A stretch of DNA of 64,000 nt, taken from contig NZ_CP029078.1 in NCBI RefSeq assembly GCF_005222485.1, positions 6,697,501-6,761,500 of the forward strand, written 5' to 3'. Numbering within the stretch: the stretch's first letter is position 1; every line of letters starts with the position of its first letter. Below are positions 1-8,329 of this stretch, piece by piece. The translations under genes and the position numbers were made by a program. This DNA comes from Streptomyces griseoviridis (GTDB lineage: Bacteria; Actinomycetota; Actinomycetes; Streptomycetales; Streptomycetaceae). Below the pieces are notes generated by a model. It was not told where the DNA came from. It ran no database searches and saw only the letters and a list, made by a program, of their open reading frames with translations.

Positions 1-1
1 T

Positions 2-445
2 TACCGGTTCTTCGGCAACGAACACATCGGCCTTGAGACGGTCGCCTCCGTCACCGGCCAGACCGCCGTCTCCACAGCAGGCCGGCGTCGCCACGGGGTG
101 GAGGCGCTGCGCGGCCGTCGGGAACACGGGGCGATAACGGAGTTGGCCGCTGCGGTCGACGAGGTACTGCTCGGGCTCGGTGACGACATCACCAAGGTCG
201 AGAACCGGACCTACCGGGCGTATCAGCGGCTGCGGAACTTCGCCTGCGTCTGCCCGCCGCAGAAGACCAAGCTGCTCGTCTACCTCAAGGCCGACCCCAA
301 GGAGGTCGACTTGGTCCCCGGGTTCACTCGGGACGTGACGGGGCTCGGGCACCACGGAACCGGCGACCTAGAGGTGCAGCTGCGCACGGACCGGGACCTG
401 GAGCGCGCCCAGGACCTGTTCCGCCTCAGCTACACCGCGGCGTAG
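2..445 (+). CDS. DUF5655-domain protein, C-terminal part (5' end outside window)
   Basis: The frame is open from the window edge, so the N-terminus lies outside. The last ~110 residues resemble the DUF5655 domain, which is often the C-terminal piece of larger predicted nuclease or transport-annotated proteins. Visible landmarks are the helix TYRAYQRLRNFAC, the strand KLLVYLKADP, and a final helix ending in LFRLSYTAA. Upstream residues (YRFFGNEHIGLETVA) suggest a continuous larger protein rather than a short gene starting at the GTG at 98. The role is not known; DUF5655 is frequent in defence-associated proteins, which fits the setting but proves nothing. Confidence 0.6.
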   Translation, partial: YRFFGNEHIGLETVASVTGQTAVSTAGRRRHGVEALRGRREHGAITELAAAVDEVLLGLGDDITKVENRTYRAYQRLRNFACVCPPQKTKLLVYLKADPKEVDLVPGFTRDVTGLGHHGTGDLEVQLRTDRDLERAQDLFRLSYTAA

Positions 446-557
446 AAGCGTCACAGCCGGGAGGATTGCAAGGCGAGTTTTCGGTTGTCAGTTGTCGTCG
501 TGTGCTGTCCTACCAAGGCGGCGGTCAGGGACGGCGGTGGACTACCAATGGTGCGGC

Positions 558-586
558 GGAGTCCCGGTTTCGGTAACCGGGACTCC
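558..586. repeat. 12-bp perfect inverted repeat, TCGGT loop (copy 1)
   Basis: GGAGTCCCGGTT, the 5-nt loop TCGGT, then AACCGGGACTCC form a perfect hairpin. A TATATT box lies just to the right (592-597). A sister element with the identical 19-nt core CCCGGTTTCGGTAACCGGG and a TATA at a similar distance lies at 45386-45418. Nothing else is recognised in the 272-nt gap 446-717. It could be an operator at a promoter, a terminator or a mobile repeat. Confidence 0.6.
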
Positions 587-717
587 GTCGCTATATTGCG
601 CGCCTGAATCTGGCACGCCAGTACGGCGCGATCGACGGCATGAATCTCCGACCTGTAGCGGGGGTCGGTCGGTACGCGCTGACACTGCAGGTCGTGCCGC
701 TGATGAAGCTTTCGCCC

Positions 718-1524
718 TCAAAGTCGCTGGAGGGCGGCGGAGAATACTTCGCGGTGGGCCATTGTGTAGGCGTGCTCCTGCTCCGACCAGAGGATCCGGT
801 TGCTGATCACATCGTGCTCGGCGGTTTCTGCGGACAGCCCCTGTAGGCGGCTGCTCCACCACTGGGCGTTGCGGGCTTGGCGCTCGAGCATGGCGTCTAC
901 CAGATGTGAGCGTGAAGCGGCGTCCGCTCCGTAGGCATCTGCGAGGACGCGGACTTGTGCCGCTTGGGCGCGTGCGGTGGGGTCTGCGGTTTTGGACGAG
1001 ACGCACCACGTCCAGCACATGTAGCCGAGGTCTTCAAGCGGGTCGCCCGGAGCGGCGGTGTCGAAGTCGATGAAGGCCACCGGTACCGCGTCGACGAAGA
1101 CGGTGTTATTCGGTCCCACGTCGTGATGGCAGACCACGGAGTGTGGACCGGTCAGGCGGCAACCACGGGTGGCGTCGTGGAAGGCGCGAAGCAGCGCACC
1201 GGCGGCGGCGACCTGAGCGTCGCCCCAGCGCTGAAAGCGCGCCGGCACCCAGCCTGGCAGGTAGCTGAAGACGTCCCGGCCGGCAGCATCGCGCCCGAAG
1301 TGACGCGGCGCGCCATTGAAGCCGCGCTGCTGTAGGTGGTCGAGCAGCTCCGCGACGAACCCAGATGCTGCTGAGGCGGGACGGCGGACCGTGTTGCCAG
1401 CCCTGACCACGCCGGACGTAATACGTCCGCCCGACAACGGAATCTCAGTTATGAAGCCATGGTCCAGGACATCCTCGGGCGCTTCCAGCGCACCCGTTGT
1501 GGTCGAGCTAGAGGGTGTACCCAA
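718..1524 (-). CDS. Aminoglycoside phosphotransferase-fold kinase
   Basis: This is a protein of the APH/choline-kinase fold, probably phosphorylating a small molecule; the substrate is unknown. The Brenner-type catalytic loop is present as VCHHDVGPNNTVF (HxDxxxxN), followed by the metal-binding AFIDFDTAAPGD. The N-lobe contains GVVRAGNTVRRPA, typical of the actinobacterial subfamily annotated only as 'phosphotransferase'. The start is uncertain: a TTG at 1524 is used here, but recognisable homology begins around 1480 and no strong SD is visible. It is convergent with the fragment at 1-445 and divergent from the T-box/aspS unit. A resistance role is possible but not shown. Confidence 0.75.
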   Translation of the reverse strand: MGTPSSSTTTGALEAPEDVLDHGFITEIPLSGGRITSGVVRAGNTVRRPASAASGFVAELLDHLQQRGFNGAPRHFGRDAAGRDVFSYLPGWVPARFQRWGDAQVAAAGALLRAFHDATRGCRLTGPHSVVCHHDVGPNNTVFVDAVPVAFIDFDTAAPGDPLEDLGYMCWTWCVSSKTADPTARAQAAQVRVLADAYGADAASRSHLVDAMLERQARNAQWWSSRLQGLSAETAEHDVISNRILWSEQEHAYTMAHREVFSAALQRL

Positions 1525-1690
1525 CCACGGTGACCCGGGTACAGCCTTTTGTAGGCACCGGAGCCACGCCCGCCGCCTGGACGGACACGACTTCACTGCT
1601 TGATCGCCTTGGTCACTCTGGAAGAGCAGCAGCCATCTGATTACTTGTTGCAGCTGCATTTGACGCCCTTCTATCCTGGATCGCAACGCG

Positions 1691-1950
1691 TCGAAGGAGA
1701 CGAGTAGCCGCGGGATCACGCGAGCAGAGAGAGCTGCCCATAGCTGTGAAGGCGGTCTCGCGCCCTTTGGTGAAGACCCTCCTGAGCGCGGGGAGGAACG
1801 GCCCCTGTGGCCTAATGCCCCGCCGGCTGGCCCCCGTCATCGGGCATGAATGAGGCCGCCTCTGTCTGGTGGTGGCAAAGGCGTGGTGGCACCGCGAGTA
1901 CCCTTCTCGCCCACGCTCCCAAGGGATCATGACGACGCCCCTTGGAGGGC
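1691..1950 (+). promoter_or_regulatory. T-box riboswitch, translational type, probable Asp (GAC) specifier
   Basis: The leader of the downstream synthetase has the parts of a T-box in order. Stem I starts with GAAGGAGACGAGTAG at 1693-1707, has an arm CGCGAG/CTCGCG and an AGAGAG bulge near 1726-1731. The specifier strand GGTGAAGACCC carries GAC at 1775-1777. The T-box sequence GTGGTGGCACCGCGAG lies at 1883-1898, and its TGGC can pair with a tRNA 3' GCCA. GCGTGG (1882-1887) pairs with CCACGC (1911-1916) as antisequestrator. The competing hairpin CTCC(C)AAGGG (1916-1925) with CCCTTGGAG (1939-1947) hides the SD. Uncharged tRNA would free translation; the Asp call is inference. Confidence 0.85.
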
Positions 1951-1954
1951 TGCG

Positions 1955-3277
1955 ATGATCCACACGACTAGCCGTGTATTGGTCGCCGAGCTGCGGCAAC
2001 ACGTAGGCGAGACCGTTTCTGTCTCCGGTTGGGTGAACACGCTCCGGCTGCAGGCCAAGATGCAATTCGTAGTCGTACGCGACCACACCGGCATGGTGCA
2101 GGTCACCCATCGGCGTGGCGGTGAGGGCGACGAAACCGAGGCCGCCCTGGAGAGTCTGACCGCCGAGTCCGCAGTCCGCATCACTGGGCGGGTGGTCGAC
2201 AACGCGATCGTGAAACTCGGCGGCCTGGAGCTCATCCCCGAAAGCGTTGAGGTGCTGAACCGGGCTGAGACGCCGCTCCCGATCGACGAGCAGACCGGCC
2301 TCGAGCACCGTCTGGACTGGCGGTTCCTCGACGTACGGATCCGCCCCGAGGCACAGCTGCTGTTCGCGACGCAGACCACCTTCGAGCAGGGCATGCGCGA
2401 GTACGCCTACAGCCAGGGCTGCACAGAGATGCACACCCCCAAGCTCATGGACACCGCCTCCGAGTCAGGCGCTGAGGTATTCGAGCTCGGCTACTTCGGC
2501 CGCTCCGCCTACCTGGCGCAATCGCCGCAGTTCTTCAAGCAGATGGCGATCGCCGCCGGCATCGACAAGGTCTTCGAGATCGGCCCTGTGTTCCGCGCGG
2601 AGCCGTCGTTCACGTCCCGGCACGCGACGGAGTTCACCGGCGTGGACGTGGAGCTGGCATGGATCACAGACGTCGAGGACGTCATGCGCTTCGAGGAGCA
2701 CATGCTCGCTCACGGCATGGCCAAAGTCGCCGAGCAACACGGTGAAGCGATCCGCGAGGTGTTCGGGGTCGAGGTGGCCGCACCTCAGGTGCCGTTCCCA
2801 CGCATCACCATGGCCGAGGCTCAGGAGATCTTGCGCGGCAAGGGCTGGGACCCGGAGGGGAGGAAGGAGGACCTTGACCCCGAGGGCGAGCGTGGCGTTG
2901 CGGCGCACATCAAGGAGCAGACCGGCCACGAGTTCGTGTTCATCACGCACTACCCGACGAGCATCCGGCCCTTCTACCACATGCGTCCCGCGGACCGGCC
3001 TGACCTGACGCTGAGCTTCGACCTTCTGTGGAAGGGCCTGGAGATCACCACCGGCGCGCAACGCGAGCACCGCTACGACGTGCTGGTCAAGCAGGCCGCT
3101 GGGAAGGGCATGAGCACCGAGCCGCTGCAGGACTATCTGAACGCCTTCCGCTACGGCTGCCCACCGCATGGCGGTCTGGGCATGGGGCTGGGCCGAGTGC
3201 TGATGGTGATGCTCGGCCTTGACTCGATCCGTGAGGCCACGTTCTTGTTCCGCGGCCCGAACCGCCTGACCCCGTAG
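1955..3277 (+). CDS. aspS: Aspartate--tRNA(Asp/Asn) ligase, compact archaeal/eukaryal type
   Basis: This is a class II aminoacyl-tRNA synthetase of 440 aa, well short of the ~590-aa bacterial AspRS because it lacks the GAD insertion; this length is typical of archaeal-type, often non-discriminating enzymes. The N-terminal OB fold (VSVSGWVNTLRLQAKMQFVV) binds the anticodon. Motif 2 is seen in GPVFRAEPSFTSRHATEFTG and motif 3 in GMGLGRVLMVMLGL. The ATG at 1955 is chosen because GGAGGG ends five bases upstream and is the SD masked by the T-box hairpin. Such a copy beside a housekeeping AspRS may serve tRNA-Asn charging or inhibitor resistance; the sequence does not decide between them. Confidence 0.88.
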   Translation: MIHTTSRVLVAELRQHVGETVSVSGWVNTLRLQAKMQFVVVRDHTGMVQVTHRRGGEGDETEAALESLTAESAVRITGRVVDNAIVKLGGLELIPESVEVLNRAETPLPIDEQTGLEHRLDWRFLDVRIRPEAQLLFATQTTFEQGMREYAYSQGCTEMHTPKLMDTASESGAEVFELGYFGRSAYLAQSPQFFKQMAIAAGIDKVFEIGPVFRAEPSFTSRHATEFTGVDVELAWITDVEDVMRFEEHMLAHGMAKVAEQHGEAIREVFGVEVAAPQVPFPRITMAEAQEILRGKGWDPEGRKEDLDPEGERGVAAHIKEQTGHEFVFITHYPTSIRPFYHMRPADRPDLTLSFDLLWKGLEITTGAQREHRYDVLVKQAAGKGMSTEPLQDYLNAFRYGCPPHGGLGMGLGRVLMVMLGLDSIREATFLFRGPNRLTP

Positions 3278-3580
3278 GCGCGTTCACGTAAGAGTGAGGT
3301 GCTCGGGTGGTTGGGGTAGTCAGGTATACACCGCCACCCGGGCAGTTCTATGCGGTGTCCGCCTCCAGTGCCGACGGACTTCTGCATGTCCCCGCTGGGG
3401 ACGTACCGGTGGCCGATCAGCGGGCGTTCGTGCCACGAAAAGTCGAGGCGAACCGCGCGGCTTCTGCGGCAGACTGACGGGTCTGCTGCGTTGGGTATCG
3501 CTCCCACGCTTTGAGATCGTTTGGAGGCAGGCGATTTGGCTGAGTCCGATCCGCCGGCGGCCCGGTGGAAGAGCGAACCG
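3278..3580. other. Intergenic region, nothing recognised
   Basis: These 303 bases lie between aspS and the Nudix gene, both on the plus strand. No frame shows protein-like composition and no terminator hairpin of clear strength was seen. A GGAGGC at 3522-3527 could be an SD for an upstream TTG start of the next gene, but the ATG at 3581 is preferred. Confidence 0.4.
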
Positions 3581-4036
3581 ATGACGACACGGCTCATCGC
3601 TGCTGCTCTCGTCACGGATCCGGACAGCGGCAGACTCCTCATCCTGCGGCGGGGCCGCCACTTGGATTTCGCGCCTGGCGAGTGGGATGTTCCCAGCGGC
3701 AAGGGGGAGCCCCGGGAACCGATCACCGCGACGGCGGTACGGGAACTGAAGGAGGAGACTGGCGTCGTGGTTGCCGAGGCGGACCTGCGCCTCGTCCACG
3801 TGGTCCATGGCTCCTGGGGAGCGGAGGTTCCGGGGATGTTTATGGCCCTGATCTTCCATACCGACCGGTGGAGCGGAACTCCCCACAATGCGGAACCGCA
3901 CAAGCACGACACCATCGCCTGGGTGTCTCCGGACGACCTTCCGCAGCCCTTCACGAACACGACGCTGGTCGCCGTGCAGCGGTACCTGGACGGGGGCCCG
4001 ATCCTTTCGTTCGACGGTTGGCCAGAGGCCGGATGA
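3581..4036 (+). CDS. Nudix hydrolase
   Basis: This is a 151-aa single-domain Nudix protein that should cleave a nucleoside diphosphate linked to another moiety, with Mg2+. The Nudix box is complete: G-x5-E-x7-RELKEETGV, in GKGEPREPITATAVRELKEE. The preceding GEWDVPSG is also typical. ATG at 3581 has a modest SD (GGAAGAG at 3567-3573). The gene is convergent with the kinase at 4040, and only three bases separate their stop codons. Kinase and Nudix genes alternate in this stretch, and a fused Nudix-kinase protein occurs at 59154, suggesting a functional link between the two activities. The substrate is unknown. Confidence 0.85.
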   Translation: MTTRLIAAALVTDPDSGRLLILRRGRHLDFAPGEWDVPSGKGEPREPITATAVRELKEETGVVVAEADLRLVHVVHGSWGAEVPGMFMALIFHTDRWSGTPHNAEPHKHDTIAWVSPDDLPQPFTNTTLVAVQRYLDGGPILSFDGWPEAG

Positions 4037-4039
4037 CGG

Positions 4040-4924
4040 TCAGTGCGGGCGGCTGCCGCGGGGGCGTTGCCCGGCGTCGCCAAGCTCAGCAATGAGCCGC
4101 GCAGCTTCCTTCCTGGCCGGCTCCAGCCGGGGATCCTCGGGGTGCGCGTGCGGCCCTGCGACCTTCGCGCAGAAGAACAGAGCCATCAGCAGGCCGGACC
4201 TGCTCTCCAAGTCCGGCCGACGCTCGCTCCACACACGCTCCGCCAGGGCCGGGACGACGAGGGAATGGCCCCATAGCGTTGCCGCGTCCAGTCCGCGTGG
4301 CGCCATGCCCCAGTCCTCCCAGTCGATCATGCAGAACTCCGGGCCGGTCACGTTCGCCCACGTCAGGTCGGCATGGGCCGGCCGCCACTCCTCCAGCGTG
4401 GTGTCGGTCACCTCGGGAAAGACCTCCCCGAGAGTTCTTGTCACTAGCTCCTGCGTGATGGTTTCGGTGTCCGGCGTGGCGACACGGGGTGCGGACTGGG
4501 TAGCGAGCGCGTCTAGGGAAGCGCTCAGCGCGGACCACCACGCATCCTGGAGACCAGGATCTTCGATCACAAGAGCGGCTTGCCCGACAGGCGCGGCGTT
4601 CACCAGTTCCATCTCATCCGCCCGCCACATCACCGGTTCACCCGGCTCGCGCCACGAGAACCCTGCGTACCACGAGGGCATGACGACCCCGCTCAGGACA
4701 GCAGCGGATTCAGGGCCATTCCACCCCTGGGCCCCGATCCGGTCGAACCCCCGCCGCTCGACGCGCACCCAGCTGTCGCGGTCCGTCCGAGCCCCGACCG
4801 TACGGCGCTTGCACACGACCGTCTCCCGATCGAGACGCACCTGCAGCGACCGCTCCACACGGTCCAGCACTCCATCGAGCGATTCCCTGCGCAGATCAAC
4901 AGCACGAGTCACCGGCAGCGTCAT
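4040..4924 (-). CDS. Aminoglycoside phosphotransferase-like protein
   Basis: A 294-aa kinase-fold protein. The catalytic loop reads HADLTWANV and the metal-binding segment CMIDWEDWGMAPRG, both as in APH-family phosphotransferases. The N-terminal lobe is divergent, with no obvious glycine loop. ATG at 4924 is preferred to an upstream in-frame start at 4975 because the protein-like sequence (MTLPVTRAVDLRRESLDGVL) begins there; no strong SD is visible. The C-terminus (PRLEPARKEAARLIAELG) is helical. The target molecule is unknown. It overlaps no other gene and is divergent from the Nudix gene at 5125. Confidence 0.75.
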   Translation of the reverse strand: MTLPVTRAVDLRRESLDGVLDRVERSLQVRLDRETVVCKRRTVGARTDRDSWVRVERRGFDRIGAQGWNGPESAAVLSGVVMPSWYAGFSWREPGEPVMWRADEMELVNAAPVGQAALVIEDPGLQDAWWSALSASLDALATQSAPRVATPDTETITQELVTRTLGEVFPEVTDTTLEEWRPAHADLTWANVTGPEFCMIDWEDWGMAPRGLDAATLWGHSLVVPALAERVWSERRPDLESRSGLLMALFFCAKVAGPHAHPEDPRLEPARKEAARLIAELGDAGQRPRGSRPH

Positions 4925-5124
4925 ATACGGGACCGTAGCAACCACACAGGGTCGGCTCCCGAAATATTCGGGCACCTCGCTCTGTCCGGCTGCGTCAGGT
5001 GTTGACGTCGTCCGTGCGGCCGGGCTGCACGCACCTGCCCACGCACTCGCGCCCTTCCCGGCAAGAGATCAGAACACCGTGTGAGTGGGGGACCGTCTCG
5101 TCGAGAGAGGGTCTGAACGCCACA

Positions 5125-5604
5125 ATGGGCGGCATGATCAGCCCACCCTTGCGGGAAGCCGCCCGCGTCGTCGCCCTCGACGATGCCCAGCGGGTCCTGC
5201 TGCTGCACCACCACGACGACGGCGGAAGCTACTGGGCCACCCCCGGCGGCGCCCTGGAGGCAGGGGAGGACCACGCTGCTGCCGCGCTCCGCGAACTGCG
5301 CGAAGAACTCGGCGTCGATGAAAAGAACGTCGCGCTAGGCACACAGCTGGCCCAGCGCAGCCAGGAGCAAACCGTCGGCGGGCGGGCAGTCCGGCAGGTT
5401 GAGCGGTACTTTCTAGCCCACCTTGAGCCCGCGGATGTCGACCCTGCCCGAGCCACTCAGCCCGACAACATCCAGGCCCACCGCTGGTGGACGCTGCAAG
5501 AACTGCGGGAGACGCCGGAGACGATCTATCCCGACGGCCTCCTCGGCCTGATTGCCGGGCTACTCGCCAACGGCGTGCCCAAGTGCCTCATCATCCTGCG
5601 CTGA
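5125..5604 (+). CDS. Nudix hydrolase
   Basis: A 159-aa Nudix protein with a full signature GGALEAGEDHAAAALRELRE followed by ELGVD. Upstream YWATPGG is the usual lead-in strand. It resembles the DUF4916/ADP-ribose-type small Nudix proteins of actinomycetes, but the substrate cannot be read from sequence. Starts at 5125 (ATG GGC GGC ATG) or 5134 are both possible; neither has a strong SD. It shares no operon with its neighbours, and a 258-nt gap without visible features follows. Confidence 0.82.
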   Translation: MGGMISPPLREAARVVALDDAQRVLLLHHHDDGGSYWATPGGALEAGEDHAAAALRELREELGVDEKNVALGTQLAQRSQEQTVGGRAVRQVERYFLAHLEPADVDPARATQPDNIQAHRWWTLQELRETPETIYPDGLLGLIAGLLANGVPKCLIILR

Positions 5605-5862
5605 AGCGAGCGGCACACCTCCTTGGAGATCCGGGTCACCTGCGTGGCAGTCGCGCCCTCCTGTCGGCTTCAGGCGTAATTCGGGCCGACCCCTCGGCGT
5701 CGTCACGTGGACGACCCGCCACGCCCGCAATCGTGACGAGAGCAGCGTCATCCGAGGTCAGCCGGGAGGTGCGACTCCGCGTAAGCCGGGTCGCCGGATC
5801 GGGTGTCAGTTAAGGTTCGGTGCTGTCGCATGCTGGCCTGTCCGTGGAATCAGGGGACGCCG

Positions 5863-7305
5863 ATGACACAGCAGCTGTGGAGCAGCCAGAGGCATCAGAC
5901 CGCGATCGGCCGAGTTGGCCTCTCGCTGCCGGCTCGTCGCGCCGTCGGCGACCTCCAGCTGGAACCCGACACGGGAGTACTGGACTACGGGTGCGGACGT
6001 GGCGGCGATGTACGGGCACTGCAGCACCTCGGTCTCGACGCCGCGGGGTGGGACCCGGTCCACTTCCCGGACGGGCGGCGTGAGCCGGCCGAGGTGGTCC
6101 TTCTCACCTACGTCCTGAACGTCATTGAGAATCCCGCCGAACGACGCGAGACGCTCCTACGAGCCTGGGACCTCGCTAAATCGGTGCTGGTCGTGTCCGC
6201 GCGGCTGAGGTGGGAGCGCAACCAGATCAAAGGCGCGGAGTACGGCGACGGCATTCTCACGCAGCGCCGCACCTTCCAGCGCCTCTACGCCGCTGGCGAG
6301 CTGCGCGACTACGTCGAGGAGGCCACCGGCGTCCGCTGCGTGTCGGCGGCGCCCGGCATCGTTTACGCGTTCAAGGACGATGCGGCCCGCCTGAGCTACC
6401 TCGCCCGACAGGTCGCTCCTGACGGGGGGTGGCTGGCGTCCGAGGACACCGCCTCGGCGATCACCTCGGTCGTCGATCATCTCGAACAGCGCGGCAGGAT
6501 GCCTCAGCTGGAGGAAATGCCGCAGCCCATCATCAGCCTCCTTGGCCACCTGCGCCCCGCTGAACTCAAGCGCCTTGCCGAGCAGGAAGCCGACCCCGCG
6601 AAGGTAGAACGAAGCGCCGAGCGCGGAGCCCTCGACACACTGCAGTTCCTCGCGCTGGAGCTGTTTCACGGCCGAGGCCCGGTCAGCAGTCTGCCCCTGC
6701 CAGTTCAACTGGACATCCGTGCCTTCTTCCCGTCGTACGCCGAGGCGTGCCACCGAGCGGATCGGCTGCTGTTCAAACTGCGCGACGACGCCTACGTCCG
6801 CCGGGCGATGAACGGATCGATCGCGGGCAAGTTCACCGCGACCGCCCTATACGTTCACCGCCGCGCACTCCATCGGATCCCGGCCGTGCTGCGCCTGTAC
6901 GAGCAGTGCGCGAGCATTGCCGCCGGCCGTCCTGGCGAGTGGTCTGTCGTCAAGCTCCGTCATCAGGGCCGCGGGGTCAGCTGGCTCGACTATCCCGAGT
7001 TCGACGCGGATCCCCACCCGCGAATTGCGGCCTCGTACGCCGTCGACCTGAAGACCCTCAAGTCCTCCTTTACCTCGTACGCGGACTCCACCAACCGTCC
7101 CCTGCTGCACCGCAAGCACGAGTTCCTTGCCGAGGATGATCCCGACGCTCCCAAGTACCGGAGGCTCACGGACGCCGAAGTCCGCGCCGGTCTTTACGAG
7201 AGCCCGCACCTGATCGGCACGGAAGAGGGATGGGAGCGCGAACTCGTTCGCTGCGAGCGGGAGTTGCGAGGCCACAGGCTCGTACGGCGTACCACCAGTA
7301 CCTGA
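5863..7305 (+). CDS. DNA phosphorothioation-associated putative methyltransferase
   Basis: A 480-aa protein with an N-terminal Rossmann SAM-binding motif VLDYGCGRGGDVRAL (about residues 39-53) and the second strand AAGWDPV. It is followed by a long C-terminal region rich in YLARQ, FFPSYAEAC and ADRLLFKL segments. This matches my memory of the 'DNA phosphorothioation-associated putative methyltransferase' family found with dnd or ssp genes. AGGGGAC five bases before the ATG supports the start. It lies 9 kb from sspA on the same strand, with the convergent effector operon between. Whether it methylates DNA at PT sites is not established; the family name is by association. Confidence 0.75.
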   Translation: MTQQLWSSQRHQTAIGRVGLSLPARRAVGDLQLEPDTGVLDYGCGRGGDVRALQHLGLDAAGWDPVHFPDGRREPAEVVLLTYVLNVIENPAERRETLLRAWDLAKSVLVVSARLRWERNQIKGAEYGDGILTQRRTFQRLYAAGELRDYVEEATGVRCVSAAPGIVYAFKDDAARLSYLARQVAPDGGWLASEDTASAITSVVDHLEQRGRMPQLEEMPQPIISLLGHLRPAELKRLAEQEADPAKVERSAERGALDTLQFLALELFHGRGPVSSLPLPVQLDIRAFFPSYAEACHRADRLLFKLRDDAYVRRAMNGSIAGKFTATALYVHRRALHRIPAVLRLYEQCASIAAGRPGEWSVVKLRHQGRGVSWLDYPEFDADPHPRIAASYAVDLKTLKSSFTSYADSTNRPLLHRKHEFLAEDDPDAPKYRRLTDAEVRAGLYESPHLIGTEEGWERELVRCERELRGHRLVRRTTST

Positions 7306-7364
7306 GCCTCGCTCCGGCTCTCGGCACCGCAGTGATTGTCAGTGCCGTGTGCCACGCTCCACCC

Positions 7365-8216
7365 ATGACCACCACCCGGATGGAGGGCTCCTGCCTGCCC
7401 TCATACCGAACGCTGTCCATCCTCGCGCTGTCCGAGCCTGAGGACCATGTCCGTGAACTCACTGACTGGGTGGAGCATGCCTCCGCCGTCACAGGAGTCC
7501 CCGGTACGCAGAACGGCTGGGATACGGCCTACAAGTGGCTGCGTCTCGCCCAGGGCCTGCGCACGGTGACGTTCGACATGTCCTACGACGACGGCGGCAT
7601 GTGCTCAGCGGGCCTCGACTTCGACGCCGTCTGGACCGAGATGATGGAGGAGTGGCAGCAGCACCAGGTCCGTCTCGGCTACCTGCGCGCAGCCCTCGAA
7701 GGATTCGTCCGTCTGCTGCACCCAGACACCACGGAGCCTGGCCTGGCCGTCGAGGCCGCTGAGCAGCGGCTGCAACAACATCCCGACACATGGCCTGTGC
7801 ACTCGCATGCGGTCGCCGAGCATCTGCGGACGCATGCCCCGGACGGCGTGCCGGGCGCTGGCACGCCGGTGGCGGCAGCGGTGACTCAGGCGATTGCCCT
7901 GCACGAGATGGCGGTGCGGGGCCATGCGTCCATCCCTGAGCCGGGCAGCGACGCGGAGGGGAAGGTCTTTCCCACAGGGCACATCGAGGTCTGCGCGGTC
8001 AAGGAAGCCTCCACGGTGCTGCTGCTGGGGATGCAGCTGCTGATGGCGGCAGCGGTGAAGGAAGACCGCGTCGCTGTCTTCGACGACAAGTACCTTCTCG
8101 ACGGCATGTGGATTCCCGACCCCGCAGGCGGCAGCCGATGGGTGGACGAAGAAATGCCCTACGGCGAATATCTCGCCGTCCTCCACCTCCAGCCCGGCGA
8201 GCCGCCCGAGCTCTGA
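7365..8216 (+). CDS. Hypothetical protein, 283 aa
   Basis: Not recognised. The protein is soluble, mostly helical and acidic, with no signal peptide or membrane segment. It contains repeated tryptophans in ELTDWVEHASAV and DTAYKWLRLAQG and a C-terminal strand pair AVFDDKYLLDGMWIPDP. ATG at 7365 is used because the preceding in-frame starts have poor coding quality; only 59 bases separate it from the PT-associated methyltransferase, so the two may be cotranscribed. A long palindromic terminator follows. The position suggests an accessory role in the defence island, but no function can be read. Confidence 0.6.
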   Translation: MTTTRMEGSCLPSYRTLSILALSEPEDHVRELTDWVEHASAVTGVPGTQNGWDTAYKWLRLAQGLRTVTFDMSYDDGGMCSAGLDFDAVWTEMMEEWQQHQVRLGYLRAALEGFVRLLHPDTTEPGLAVEAAEQRLQQHPDTWPVHSHAVAEHLRTHAPDGVPGAGTPVAAAVTQAIALHEMAVRGHASIPEPGSDAEGKVFPTGHIEVCAVKEASTVLLLGMQLLMAAAVKEDRVAVFDDKYLLDGMWIPDPAGGSRWVDEEMPYGEYLAVLHLQPGEPPEL

Positions 8217-8267
8217 TTCCGCGAACAGTGCCCTCGGGCGGCCACGTCGGCATCCCAGGGGGCAAAA

Positions 8268-8311
8268 CGATGGGTGGGGCCCGAAGCCATGGCTTCGGGC
8301 CCCACCCATCG
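8268..8311. terminator. 44-bp perfect palindrome, bidirectional terminator
   Basis: CGATGGGTGGGGCCCGAAGC plus CA is followed directly by its exact reverse complement, giving a 22-bp stem with no unpaired loop beyond the CATG centre. It sits between the convergent ends of the genes at 8216 and 8330, the expected place for a shared Rho-independent terminator; Streptomyces terminators often lack a U-run. Confidence 0.85.
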
Positions 8312-8329
8312 TGGCCTGCTCGGTACGTA

